Assembly: GCA_021772155.1 (NCBI GenBank)
Contig: JADYXS010000542.1
Span: 1-53,609, forward strand
DNA: 53,609 bases
Source of the DNA: Candidatus Obscuribacter sp.
GTDB taxonomy: Bacteria; Cyanobacteriota; Vampirovibrionia; Obscuribacterales; Obscuribacteraceae
Reading direction: 5' to 3'
The translations under genes and the position numbers were made by a program. Shown in pieces: positions 32,353 through 42,500 of this stretch; position 1 is the first letter of the stretch; each line of letters opens with the position of its first letter. The notes beneath the pieces were generated by a model, which was not told the origin of the DNA, made no database searches, and saw only the letters and a program-made list of their open reading frames with translations.

Positions 32353-33810
32353 TTACCGCCCCCTGTTGGTTGCTTTGTCGGCCTCAGCAAGAAATGGCAG
32401 CAAGTTCCCATGAACGGATGCCGCGTCCAGCGATGCCCTCCAGACTCCGATGCTAGCCACGGCGAGTTTCACCCGTGATTCTGCAAGCAATCGATTTGCC
32501 TCGGTCACTTGTGCCACAGTAGCCAATCCCGCCTGATATCGAGCTTGCGCCTGGCGCGCAGCCAGCTCAGCTGCATGCACCTGAACCGGCATGTTTGCAG
32601 CCAGCTCAGCGGCAGCAAGTATGCGTGCACGCGCTTGGGCATCCTCAGTCTGCAAGGATTGTATAACTGCATCGTAAGCGTACCTTGCTCCGGCAATCCG
32701 CTCATCTACGACACGTTTTTCGGCTCGAATGCGAACAATGTCCGACGGCTTCCAATCGATCATTAGGCCTACATTCCAGTTGGGAATGTAAGGGAAGATT
32801 CCGCTAATATCAGCGGCGGGTACATCGCCGCGGTTGGTGAGGAAAGTGGTGCCTCTGAAGTTCATTCCACCAAGCCAACGCAGTCGCGGATAATACTCTT
32901 TGTCCAGCACATGTCTTTCCGCGAGGAACGTTGAAACGTACGCTTTCCCTTCTAGCGCAAGTGGATGTGACTCAAACAACGGAGCGTTCTTTTGCTGTTC
33001 CCTGGGCTCGGTCACAGCCACAATTCCACCAGGTTCTATATCCAAGGGTTGACCGCCCATACCAACTGAAAGGGCTAATGAGGTTCTGGCCAGCTCATAG
33101 CTAAGCCGGGCCCGAATGAGGTCATTGTGGGCATTGGCAAGCTGGGCATCAGCCAGCGAGGCATCGGCAGCTGCCTGAAGCCCGCTTTCAACCTGGGCGT
33201 GAACGACTTTGCTAAAGTCGGCGAAGCTTTCGACATTTGCCTTGGCAACAGTAATTTGTTCTTTCATTACAGTTGCATCCAAAAAGCGATTTGCTGCTGC
33301 AACCTGCGCTTCTAGCAAAGTGGCCACGAATCGAGACTGTATGAGTCCGGCCTGCGCTTGGACAGATGCAATCCTTGCCTTGTGCAAACCGAAGTCAATA
33401 GGGTCCCAGTCTACAAGAAACCCTCCTGCGCTAAACGCATCAGCGCGAAGCGTCGTTCGCTCCGGTCCAGGTCCTGGAGTGGTAGGCAGCACGGAACTAC
33501 CAAACAGAGTCTGAGTAAGGCGGTTGTGGCTGCCTACCACATCCTGATAGGAAAGCATAAGGTCCGGCATGTACTCTTTCACGCGCTGAAGGCGGACGTT
33601 CTCGTGAGCCGCGCGTGACTGGGCCTGCGTTTCCAGCAGTCTTGGATAACGACTTTCGACGATTCGCACAGCGCCGACTAGCGTCAGTGCTGGTTTGACC
33701 GAGTCAAGAAGCGGGCGCAGATCGCCTGACTGTGGCTCTTGGGCGGCGCAGCCCGGTGAGCAAATGCTCCAGAAAAGAGCCGAGATAAACAGCCCTCGGA
33801 ATTGGTCCAT
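32353..33810 (-). CDS. TolC-family outer-membrane efflux protein
   Basis: A 485-aa outer-membrane factor: two OEP repeats of long coiled-coil helices with Ala/Gln-rich heptads (TLVGAVRIVESRYPRLLETQ; ELAARQAQARYQAGLATVAQ with TEANRLL). The end of the second repeat has the usual YQAGLATVAQV motif. ATG 33810 gives a signal peptide (FRGLFISALFWSICSPGCAA); the frame is open to 33897 but those residues do not look like a leader. The ribosome site is weak for either start. It is the first gene of the drug-efflux operon. Confidence 0.9.
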   Translation of the reverse strand: MDQFRGLFISALFWSICSPGCAAQEPQSGDLRPLLDSVKPALTLVGAVRIVESRYPRLLETQAQSRAAHENVRLQRVKEYMPDLMLSYQDVVGSHNRLTQTLFGSSVLPTTPGPGPERTTLRADAFSAGGFLVDWDPIDFGLHKARIASVQAQAGLIQSRFVATLLEAQVAAANRFLDATVMKEQITVAKANVESFADFSKVVHAQVESGLQAAADASLADAQLANAHNDLIRARLSYELARTSLALSVGMGGQPLDIEPGGIVAVTEPREQQKNAPLFESHPLALEGKAYVSTFLAERHVLDKEYYPRLRWLGGMNFRGTTFLTNRGDVPAADISGIFPYIPNWNVGLMIDWKPSDIVRIRAEKRVVDERIAGARYAYDAVIQSLQTEDAQARARILAAAELAANMPVQVHAAELAARQAQARYQAGLATVAQVTEANRLLAESRVKLAVASIGVWRASLDAASVHGNLLPFLAEADKATNRGR

Positions 33811-34154
33811 ATTTTTTCGACCATCTGCGCGCATATTGTTGACGACCCAAAACCAACGACGCATAGAGTAGCGCGCCTCGTACCAAGGGAGTACCACGGA
33901 GAGGTGCCCTCAGTTAAATCTAGCAGGCGGTCCGTATTTTTATGTGCAACTTGCGTGTAGCCGGAAGTAAGAACCAGTCCATCAAAGGCACTCTCGTAGT
34001 TTTCACTCTACAAGTCAGGCTTTGGCCAGCGGGCATTTTTGCGGACAATAGCCCCATCGCGATAATGGACCGATTAACCGGAAATTATTACACGAAAATT
34101 GCATACAAGCCGCTCCCAAAAGGCGCGTAATTGTAGTAACGAGGGGGCAAAAAG
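33811..34154. other. Divergent control region of the efflux and two-component genes
   Basis: About 340 bases between the TolC-RND-adaptor operon (minus) and the winged-helix/two-component genes (plus). No gene-like frame is present. It should contain promoters for both directions and the binding site of the regulator at 34522; I could not pick out clear repeats. Confidence 0.4.
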
Positions 34155-34490
34155 TTGGACGACCTTCGTAGTGGGATTCCGGATTCAGTCAAACAGCTGC
34201 TGCATAGATCGATCTTTTCGGTAGAGCAGCTTGAATCGTTGCTGTTGTTGCGCAACAGCAGCATGAACTTTAGCGGAGCGCTACTTGCAGCTAAGTTGTA
34301 TACATCCACCACCGGTGCAGAGAGGACTCTTGAATATTTAGCTACGCAGGAGTTGTTGAAAGTGAACGAGGAAGGGCTCTACAGCTACGAACCTGTTTCG
34401 GCTGAGCTTAATGAGGTCGTGGGTCAGCTCGAGAAACTATACAAAAGTCGCCGTGTTTCAATCATCAGTACGATTTACAATAGGCCTTAG
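34155..34490 (+). CDS. Small winged-helix-like protein (paralogue of 18796-19173)
   Basis: A 111-aa protein. FSVEQLESLLLLRNSSMNFS, then ALLAAKLYTSTTGAERTLEY and LATQELLKVNEEGLYSYEP form the helix-turn-helix and wing, with a basic C-terminal helix (EKLYKSRRVSI). It matches the protein at 18796 in length, motif order and position beside a two-component system. The start is TTG 34155 with a GAGGGGG site. The response regulator gene begins 31 bases after its stop. It may be an accessory regulator of the two-component operon. Confidence 0.7.
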   Translation: MDDLRSGIPDSVKQLLHRSIFSVEQLESLLLLRNSSMNFSGALLAAKLYTSTTGAERTLEYLATQELLKVNEEGLYSYEPVSAELNEVVGQLEKLYKSRRVSIISTIYNRP

Positions 34491-34521
34491 CAGATAGTCA
34501 CACGAATGCCGGGGCGTTCTC

Positions 34522-35199
34522 ATGGCGAAAATTTTGTTGGTGGAAGATGAACCTGATCTTGCCGATACCATTGTCGAATGGTTGGCTGATGAGTATTATC
34601 TGGTCGAGGTAGAAGGAAACGGAGCGGCAGCACTTCCGAGGCTAGCCGCCACCGAATATGACCTGGCAATTCTTGATGTAATGCTGCCTGGACTTGACGG
34701 ACTCAACATTTGCCGCGCACTACGCGAGGCAGGCTCTGCAATTCCTGTCCTTATGCTCACGGCCCGCACGTCTATAGATTCAAAAGAATCCGGACTCGAC
34801 GCCGGAGCTGATGATTACCTAACCAAACCTTTTCAGTTAAGGGAACTGTCCGCTCGAATACGCGCGCTACTGCGTCGTCCGCGTACGGTACCACAGATGG
34901 TGCTAGAGGTGGCAGAAATCCGTTTGGACCGTCGAAGTTGCACGGTTACGAAAGCGCACAAATCAATTCACTTGCTGCCCAAGGAATTGGCGTTGCTTGA
35001 GCTGTTTATGCGCAACGTAGGGCAAGTCATTAGCATCGACACTCTGCTCGACAAGGTGTGGGGAACAGATAGCAGCATTGTGCCCGAAACAGTACGTACA
35101 AACATCAAAACATTGCGCAAGAAGATCGACCCGGATTCCGGTGGTTCCTACATTCAAACGGTTCACGGACTTGGTTACAAAATGGAACCATTGGCATGA
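34522..35199 (+). CDS. OmpR-family response regulator
   Basis: A 225-aa regulator. The receiver has E8-D9-E10, Asp52 (LAILDVMLPGLDG) and YLTKPF. The winged-helix domain has LLPKELALLELFM, VWGTDSSIVPETVRTNIKTL and ends TVHGLGYKME. It belongs to a different OmpR branch from the two TctD-like regulators in this window. The stop overlaps the kinase ATG (ATGA). It lies divergent from the drug-efflux operon and is its most likely regulator. Confidence 0.94.
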   Translation: MAKILLVEDEPDLADTIVEWLADEYYLVEVEGNGAAALPRLAATEYDLAILDVMLPGLDGLNICRALREAGSAIPVLMLTARTSIDSKESGLDAGADDYLTKPFQLRELSARIRALLRRPRTVPQMVLEVAEIRLDRRSCTVTKAHKSIHLLPKELALLELFMRNVGQVISIDTLLDKVWGTDSSIVPETVRTNIKTLRKKIDPDSGGSYIQTVHGLGYKMEPLA

Positions 35200-36455
35200 T
35201 CACGTCTTTGCGCTGGCGTCTGACTTGGACGTTCGTGGCCCTTTCCGCTCTAGTTTGCGTTGCACTAGCATTACTGGGCATGGGCTTCCTATACTTCGAA
35301 CTTACGGCATCTATGGACCGACAGTTACGCGTGCTGGCATCCGAATTCGGACACGCAATTGATCTGAAAGGTGCTGCTCCGTATTTCCGTGATTGGAAAA
35401 GGGTTGTGCAAACGAACCCTCCGCGTTCACTTGGCACCATCCAACTATTTTCGGTTCAAGGTGTTCTGCTAGAAAGTTACGGACCCGAAGGTGTTCCTGT
35501 CTTAGTCACTGGATCCGAGGCTCGATTTGGTGATACCACCATGCGGGTTCGGTCTACTCCACTTGTTCGCGATGGGCAAACTTTGGGATATCTCCAATTA
35601 CAGCTTTCTACCCATGACAGAGACGAGGCGCTGCGGGAATTTGCAGTGATTTTCGCTGAACTTGCGCCGCTGCTTCTAATCGGCCTTGGCGCGACAAGTT
35701 ATTTTGTTTCAGGAAAGGCCGTGCGACCGCTTGAAGAAAACATCGAAAACATGCGGGCCTTCCTTGCTGATGCCGGACATGAACTGAACACGCCGCTAGC
35801 AATTATCCGTGCCCGCGCAGAGGCGTTGGAGCGCAAGCTTGTGCGCCAGAATATCGACGCTTCTGATGTGAAAGTAATTTCTCATTCGGCCGAACGCACA
35901 AGTCGCTTAGCCAACGATTTCATGCTGCTCGCCGAGGTCGAGGGCGCAAAGGCGCCAAGAGGCTCAAGTCAAATCTTATTGGATAGTCTTGTCCTTCAGG
36001 CAGTACAGGACTTCACTGATCGGTTCGATGAAAAAGGTGTCGGCCTAGAAATCGTGAGGATGGAAAGTGCCTCCATCTGGGCATGCGCAGATGATCTGTA
36101 TAGAGCAATCGCAAATTTACTTGAAAACGCCTTGCGTTACACCGATACTGGCGGAACAGTTACGGTAGAAGTGTATTGTGGAGATGGGATGCTCTCCATA
36201 GTGATTCAAGATAAGGGAATTGGAATCCCAGCAGAAAGCCTACCTTTGATTTTTGATAGATTCTATCGCGTGGACAAATCGAGATCTCGTTTGAGCGGCG
36301 GTTGCGGCCTCGGATTGGCAATCGTTAGAGCAATCGTTGATGCACATGGCGGATCAATAACCGCTACGAGCAAACTAGCACAAGGCACTAGATTCACCAT
36401 CACATTGCCTATCCGTGGAATGAGGAAATTACCTGATAATCGAGCCAAAGGATAA
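35196..36455 (+). CDS. Sensor histidine kinase
   Basis: A 419-aa membrane kinase. Helices near 10-34 and 151-172 flank a sensor domain. The phosphoacceptor is His195 in AGHELNTPLAIIRA, where the common Arg after Leu is Asn. The ATPase boxes are ENALRYTDTGG, DKGIGIP, FDRFYRVDKS and CGLGLAIV. The linker between the second helix and the H box is only about 20 residues (GKAVRPLEENIENMRA), so a full HAMP domain is absent. ATG 35196 overlaps the regulator stop. Confidence 0.92.
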   Translation: MITSLRWRLTWTFVALSALVCVALALLGMGFLYFELTASMDRQLRVLASEFGHAIDLKGAAPYFRDWKRVVQTNPPRSLGTIQLFSVQGVLLESYGPEGVPVLVTGSEARFGDTTMRVRSTPLVRDGQTLGYLQLQLSTHDRDEALREFAVIFAELAPLLLIGLGATSYFVSGKAVRPLEENIENMRAFLADAGHELNTPLAIIRARAEALERKLVRQNIDASDVKVISHSAERTSRLANDFMLLAEVEGAKAPRGSSQILLDSLVLQAVQDFTDRFDEKGVGLEIVRMESASIWACADDLYRAIANLLENALRYTDTGGTVTVEVYCGDGMLSIVIQDKGIGIPAESLPLIFDRFYRVDKSRSRLSGGCGLGLAIVRAIVDAHGGSITATSKLAQGTRFTITLPIRGMRKLPDNRAKG

Positions 36456-36576
36456 AACCAACAAACTGCGAGTTGTTGCTGACTCGGAGTTTCTCTGGCT
36501 TTGATATCCCATGTTGCGCCCAGCGCTGCGAAAACCACGCCCAGCGACACTAACCCAACCACAACCTTGCGCTAAC

Positions 36577-39500
36577 CTATCTCCGCATAGGGGGCTCTGC
36601 GCTCAAGGTCACGATTCCGTTTGCGGCATTCTCAACTGCTACTTCCACTGGATCCAGGCCAAACTCGTCGTAAAGCCGGTACATCGCTTGGCGTCCCGTA
36701 AGCAATCCCGTTTGACGATCTGCTCCACCCTCTTGCACGTACACGTTATGTTTAGTCCAGAATTGGTGTGCGTCGTTGTTCAAGTCAGAGAACGTGAGTC
36801 TGCCCATGGTGTCATAGCGCAATTGTGCTTCATAAATTCCCAGACCGTTTTCAATCTCGAACAGTGTGTCTCTCGAGAATGTGCCGTCGGCGTTGGTTGC
36901 ATATCTGGTTCTCAACGCGTCAACCAGTTGCTGGTCCAACACCGCTCCGCATGTTCTAAGATCTCCGCGGATTATCTCGCCGGCAGCCCAGCTATCTCTT
37001 TCGAGCGTTACGCGTCCCGATGCTAAATCTCCTCGCGTGTAGTCGCCGACAGTGTTCGTGTCTGTTTCCGGATCCAGGGACAAGCGAGTTTCCAAAAGTC
37101 TGTCATCGATGATGCGAGCGACTTCTTGAATGTGCTCCGGTTTGACGTAGACAGTAAAAGACTTGCAGCCTTGTCCAGTTGGACCTGGTGCAAACCTTCC
37201 CCCGAAGGAACGATCAATATAATTGAAATCGAATGTTTTATACACATCAACGAGACCTTCCAGTCTGAGGGCCTCCAAGAGAGGCAGCATTTCCACTTGT
37301 ACGCTGGCGCAATCCATGCGGTCCAGTGCAGTGATGTGCAGTTTTACTTGCGAGTTTGAGTCAGAATGACCATTGCTCATCATCCACGAGTTACTGGCCC
37401 TGAGCTCTATTGTTCGTCCATCGATTGTGATATCCCGTCGATTTGAGAGAGCGTTCGTCGGTGTAGAGATTACGACGTCATGCCCATTTACTGTTACCTG
37501 TCTCTGCTCGACGGCGACATCTAAGATATCTTCGCCAAAGCGCATTGCGGGACGCATCTCAACGACATCGTTTGTTCTACGGACCTGTCCCACGTTATGA
37601 GACTCTTCGTAAGTGCGATCTGTAACCGACTGACTCGGCTGATGTTCGGCGAAGAATCCAGCTCTGCGTCCAACTTCAAAGCTCTCGACTTCTTCCTTTG
37701 AAGCGCGATAGCGGCCGTATGCCGGACCGGATTCGGCTCTTAGAGCTGTTTGCAGATGGTTTCTGTAAGTTGCTATAAATTCTGCTCTAGCTTCTCGGTG
37801 TTCCGGTGAAGGGCGTCGTGTCGCGCGTAAATTACCAATCGCATCAGCGAGGTCCGCGGGCATTTTATCGGTACCTAGCCTTTGCAGTACTAAATCTTTC
37901 TCGCCGTAGCCTTCGCCGAGGAATACTTCAAGCGGAGTATCGTCTGTTAGCATAGCTAATTCTTGTCGAAGACCTTGAACACGCCCTTGGTCGGTTTGTT
38001 CTCTTTCGAGCAACCCTGCTGCTCTTGCCTCTTGTTCCGGCCACAGAGGCTCACCGCGACGTAGTTCAATCACAGCATCCATGTACGCAGGATCAAGTTC
38101 GTCTCCTGTGGCTTCCTTGTATCGAGCGGCCAGCTCAGATCGTTGTTCTGGAGTCGCTGCCTCCGTAATATGCAAATCGTCAGCCAGATGACGTATGCGC
38201 AAGGCGTCCTGCTCCGCATGAGTAAGTTCATGAGCCAGGATGTCTATCAAATCTGCGCCAGGTACCACCGAAGCGCTGAGAGCTTGAGACTCTAGCAGCC
38301 AGGTCGTATTGGTGCCTCCATCGTACTGCCCGCTTTTGTTGGAATGAGCGAGCCTTTCGAAAAATTTGATCTGAATTGGTGGAATGCCCAGTTCGTGGCA
38401 GAGTTGCTCAGCGGCTTCTTCTAATTGCTTAGCGCGTGCTTCTAGAATCCCATCAAGCTCCTGACGCATTTCCGTATGGACAGCTTCCTCTGCCCGGATG
38501 GCCTCGTACCGGCTCAACAACTGCGGATGTCCTTTCAAAAGGCGGCGCATGTCTGCATCGTTATGGAATGTCATGGAAGCTTCAGCAACGCCTGTGATTT
38601 TGGCATCTTCGATATGCTCAAACAGTTCTACTTGTTGTGCTTCCAACTCTGCGCCCAGTTGTGTGTAATCATCGTGCAATAAAGACGGGTTTGCCGAGTC
38701 CGCTGAAACGTTTTCCCATGGCGTGCGAGCGTTATCGACAAATCGTTGAAGTCGATCTGCTGCAAGCACAGGCGTATTGGTGAGATCGGCTTCGTGAGTC
38801 CATTTATCGTACAGTGCATCAACGGCATCCTGTCGCAAGTCTGCATCGTTAGAAGACCTGGCAAGTTTTAGCAAAGTATCAGTGGCTCCGGCAGGGTCTG
38901 TCTCCACCATGTGGCGTAGCGCGAGGCGACGGCCAGCGCTGGTCATATCGGGGTTGCCACCAGCCGGCTCGTCTCCACGTTTATTCTTGAACACAAGGTT
39001 GTAGAATCCGGCAAGCGCATCTGGATCGCTGAGTGAGTGAGACACCTGCTCGACGTATCCATCGACGCCGCGTTCGGCAATTCCAATTGCTATCTCCGGG
39101 TCAACTAGTCCGCGGTTCCACATATCCATGAAGCTGCCGGAGCGAATTCGTTCTTGTACGAACTCCAAATGCTGAGCGTCGGCGGGGTTCGATCCATCGG
39201 CGTCAAGGTATAGCCACTGCAATGCAGCACTGGTTGCGTAGCTGTCACCCTCTGCAATCTCCCGCAACACACCCATCATTTCTGGCGCGTGCTGGTATGC
39301 GATCAGATCAACTGCCTTATTCGCAAGCTGCAAGTCTGGAACTTCAGTTGCGAAAGAAGCCAGCTGCTGCAAATCATTGGATTGCGCGAGTCCATTCAGG
39401 CGCGATTGCCAATCGGCGGCCGGCTCGGCTGCTTTGATGATGACTTGTGCTTCGGGATTGTCGAATGGCGTCACGATTACTGTTCCATCTGCACCTTCCA

Positions 39501-42500
39501 CCACGGTGTGTCCGTCGGCTCGCAATTGTTCAACATACATGCCGAGAGCTTCTGTGTTTACGCTTATTTCGTTGTGCCCGTTGATCTTCGGAATGTCATT
39601 GTTAGCAGCGCCTCCTACCTTTCCGTTCGCCATCGCAATTGTCAGCGAGACCAGGACTGATGCGGCGCTCCCGTCCATTCCCATTGCTGATAGTGCGGCG
39701 TCGGCTCCTTCTTCTCCGACCATGGATACGGCTTCTTCAAGTCCTTCGTGTCCGCTGTCTACTAACCATGATCTGAGAAAGTGTTTTGCTTCTGGGCTCT
39801 TTGTGACCGCTTGGGCAAGTTGCGCTGCTTGAGGTCCGGCCAGTGCGGAACGCATCGCGCCTGGTGCAATCGCCCGAATCGCGCTAGAGGACAGCTTAAC
39901 TACCCCTGCTGTGGCAAGCATGATGAGGCTGCTTACTGCCACTTCCATCGCCAGTGGACCAACCACATCCCCGAGAAACGACTCGACCAGTTTCACTTCT
40001 GCTGACACTGCTTCGTTCAACGAATCGGCGCCAAACAGTTGTTGGAAATCAGCCCCGTGCGCGTCCGCCCACTCCATCAGATGTGATTGCTGTTCGTAGC
40101 GTCCAAGTCCGGTGTCTGCGATGTTGTGATTCACGACGTGCAAGACCTCTCTGGTCACCTGCACCCCTGCAACTTGCGCTGTGGCGGCGGAAATCGATCC
40201 GGCCGTTGCTGCAAGTAGTGCTACCGCCGCTGGTGTTCCTATTCCCAGTGTGGTTGCCACTATTGTCGCAGCGGCCGTGGCCGCTGCAATTGCTGCTGCG
40301 GCCGCCGCAATTGCCACCGCTATCTCGGGTCCATTCTCGCGCAGTAAGTTGCCGAAATCGTCCGCGTCGAAGGTGCGTCCTTTCACCATATCTAAAACAG
40401 GATCTAGAGCTTTTCTTGTTTCGGAATTGGGGTCGAATAATTCGATTGTCTGCTCCAGCGCCACGCGCCGCGATTGAAGCTCCATCTTGGTCGGCCCATC
40501 CGTTGCTGCCTCTTCCGCTGCTCGCAACGAATCCAAATGCGTCTGCAACTGCAGGACCTGGTTAGGACCCATTTCAACGAACAGATGCCGAATCGATTCA
40601 ACCCGCTCACGTGCCTCTGCGCTAAACGCGTCGAACTTCGCACCTTCCATACCTGTCTGGAACAGTTTCGTCACTTCGGCCAGATCCACAGCAACTTGCG
40701 CGCTCAACTGCCCTGCGTTTACAAATTCGCCATGATATAGCCTGATGTGGGCAGCTTCTTGATCGAGCACTTCGAGTGCTTGCTGTCGGTATGCTGGCAA
40801 ATCGAGGCTGGCACCGTCATCCGGCGTTATCGCGCTTAGCGTGGACAGTGCCTGGGCGTATCGCTGATTCTCATCAGCAGAGTATTCCGGCAGCTGTTGG
40901 TGCCTTGCAAGGCCGGCATCGTGGAGGCGCGAAAGTGCACCGTCTGGCGCTGTCAACTGAGAATAGATTTCGGGTGTGACCGTCTGCATTTGCTCGCTGC
41001 CATGCTTGCTCGCCATCGCTACCGCGAAGTAGTCGGCTGTCACAGTGTCATCAGCCTGATTCAGCCTGGTATAAACTCCGGCATCCTGAGCCAACTCCAG
41101 TTGAGCGAGTCTTTGCGCATCACTTACGATCAGCGACACCTGGTGGTCGTATGCTTCCGTCTGTGCGGTATAGTCTGCCACCATTTCAGCCTGCTCGCGA
41201 GCATACTGCGGCACCCTCAGTCCGCTAGATAACGGAAACAAAGCGACCTCTTCCATCCGTGCAACGAACCCAGGTCCGTTCCGTGTGAGTTCGTCGAGAG
41301 TTTCGTAGGCCGACTCTCGTGATTGGTTCAACTGCACCAGCCCCACCTCAGTTGAGTGCATGCGCGCGGTCGCTTCTTCACGAAGCGCTTGCATGCGCTC
41401 TTCTAACGGACATTCTTCGTCGAGCAGGAATCCCAATTGTTCATCTGCGGAAGTCAGCGTTCCGTTTAGCAGCTTACCTGCAACTTGCTGCCGATCAATT
41501 TGCTGCTCCGATCCTGAAAGTTCCCGCCGAATATCAGCTGGAAGCGCATTGAACATTGCCACTCTTTGTTCCACTGCCAGCAATGTTTGACTGCCATAAG
41601 TTGTTTCTGCGAAAGCAATCCTTGCCTGAGAAGCGGCACCACTTGTGGTTGCACCCATCCGCTCGAATACTGTTTCAACTGGCTTGGCTTGCGGCTCGAA
41701 GAGCCCCGGACTGGTAAAGCTGAGGTAAGAGGAGTCGGTGAGAGCTCGCGCTGGTATGTCGATCAATTGCAATGGGGTATCAGCTTCGCCCTCAGTCTCT
41801 TTCTGCACAGTCAGGTTGTCTCTAGCAACTTGCAATACATCGCGCAAATGTTGCTCGGCTGTCTGTGAATCAGACGGATAACTTTCTCTGTCACTTCCGC
41901 CTAGTGCTTCCCCGGGCAATCTTTCGTCTTGCTCGGCTGGCAACAATGGGTTGTTCCAGGTGGGCTGACCGTCCGCTGCAAGCAATTGCTCGAAGTCATC
42001 GCGTTGATCTTGCGGCAAGAACTCTTTGAACAGTTCAACATCGACCGCCGATAGATTGGAGAACACCAGATCTAAGTCTTCGGAATTCCAATGCTGCGCG
42101 ACAGCAGCCATAATGCGCATTGCCGAAGCCCGATCCTGCGCGGTGCCAGTTTGCAAAGTTTCGGCTACGAATTCTTTGAGGTCATTTCTGAAGGTCGAAT
42201 CGACTTGAGCGGCATCAGATATGAGGCTCAAAAATGGAGCGTCGGTGCCTTCTGTATAACTTCTGAGAGCGGCAGCTTGAACCGCAGGCGCAAATTCGGG
42301 GTTCGTTTTCATCGTGGTCAATACTGAAGCCAGGACGCTGTCAGGGCGGTTCGGAGCTGTATCTTGCAAAATTCGCAATGCCGCGTCGTTGCCATTCTGC
42401 GCCAGGAGCGCCAGGTTTGAGCGATCATCTGCTTCGAGTGTGAATGCCGGTTCGGTTCCGGAATTGCCTTTATCACCGCATTCAATGATAGTGAGGCCGG

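Noticed and set aside
36577..37600. Reading the giant protein C terminus as a full class III/IV lanthipeptide synthetase
   Set aside because: Only the lyase-like part is present; no Ser/Thr kinase or LanC cyclase motifs follow, and no precursor gene is adjacent.
39377..40740. Several 80-200 codon plus-strand frames inside the giant gene
   Set aside because: They are shadows of a high-quality 2020-codon frame; composition is Ser/Arg/Pro-rich low complexity and no ribosome sites precede them.
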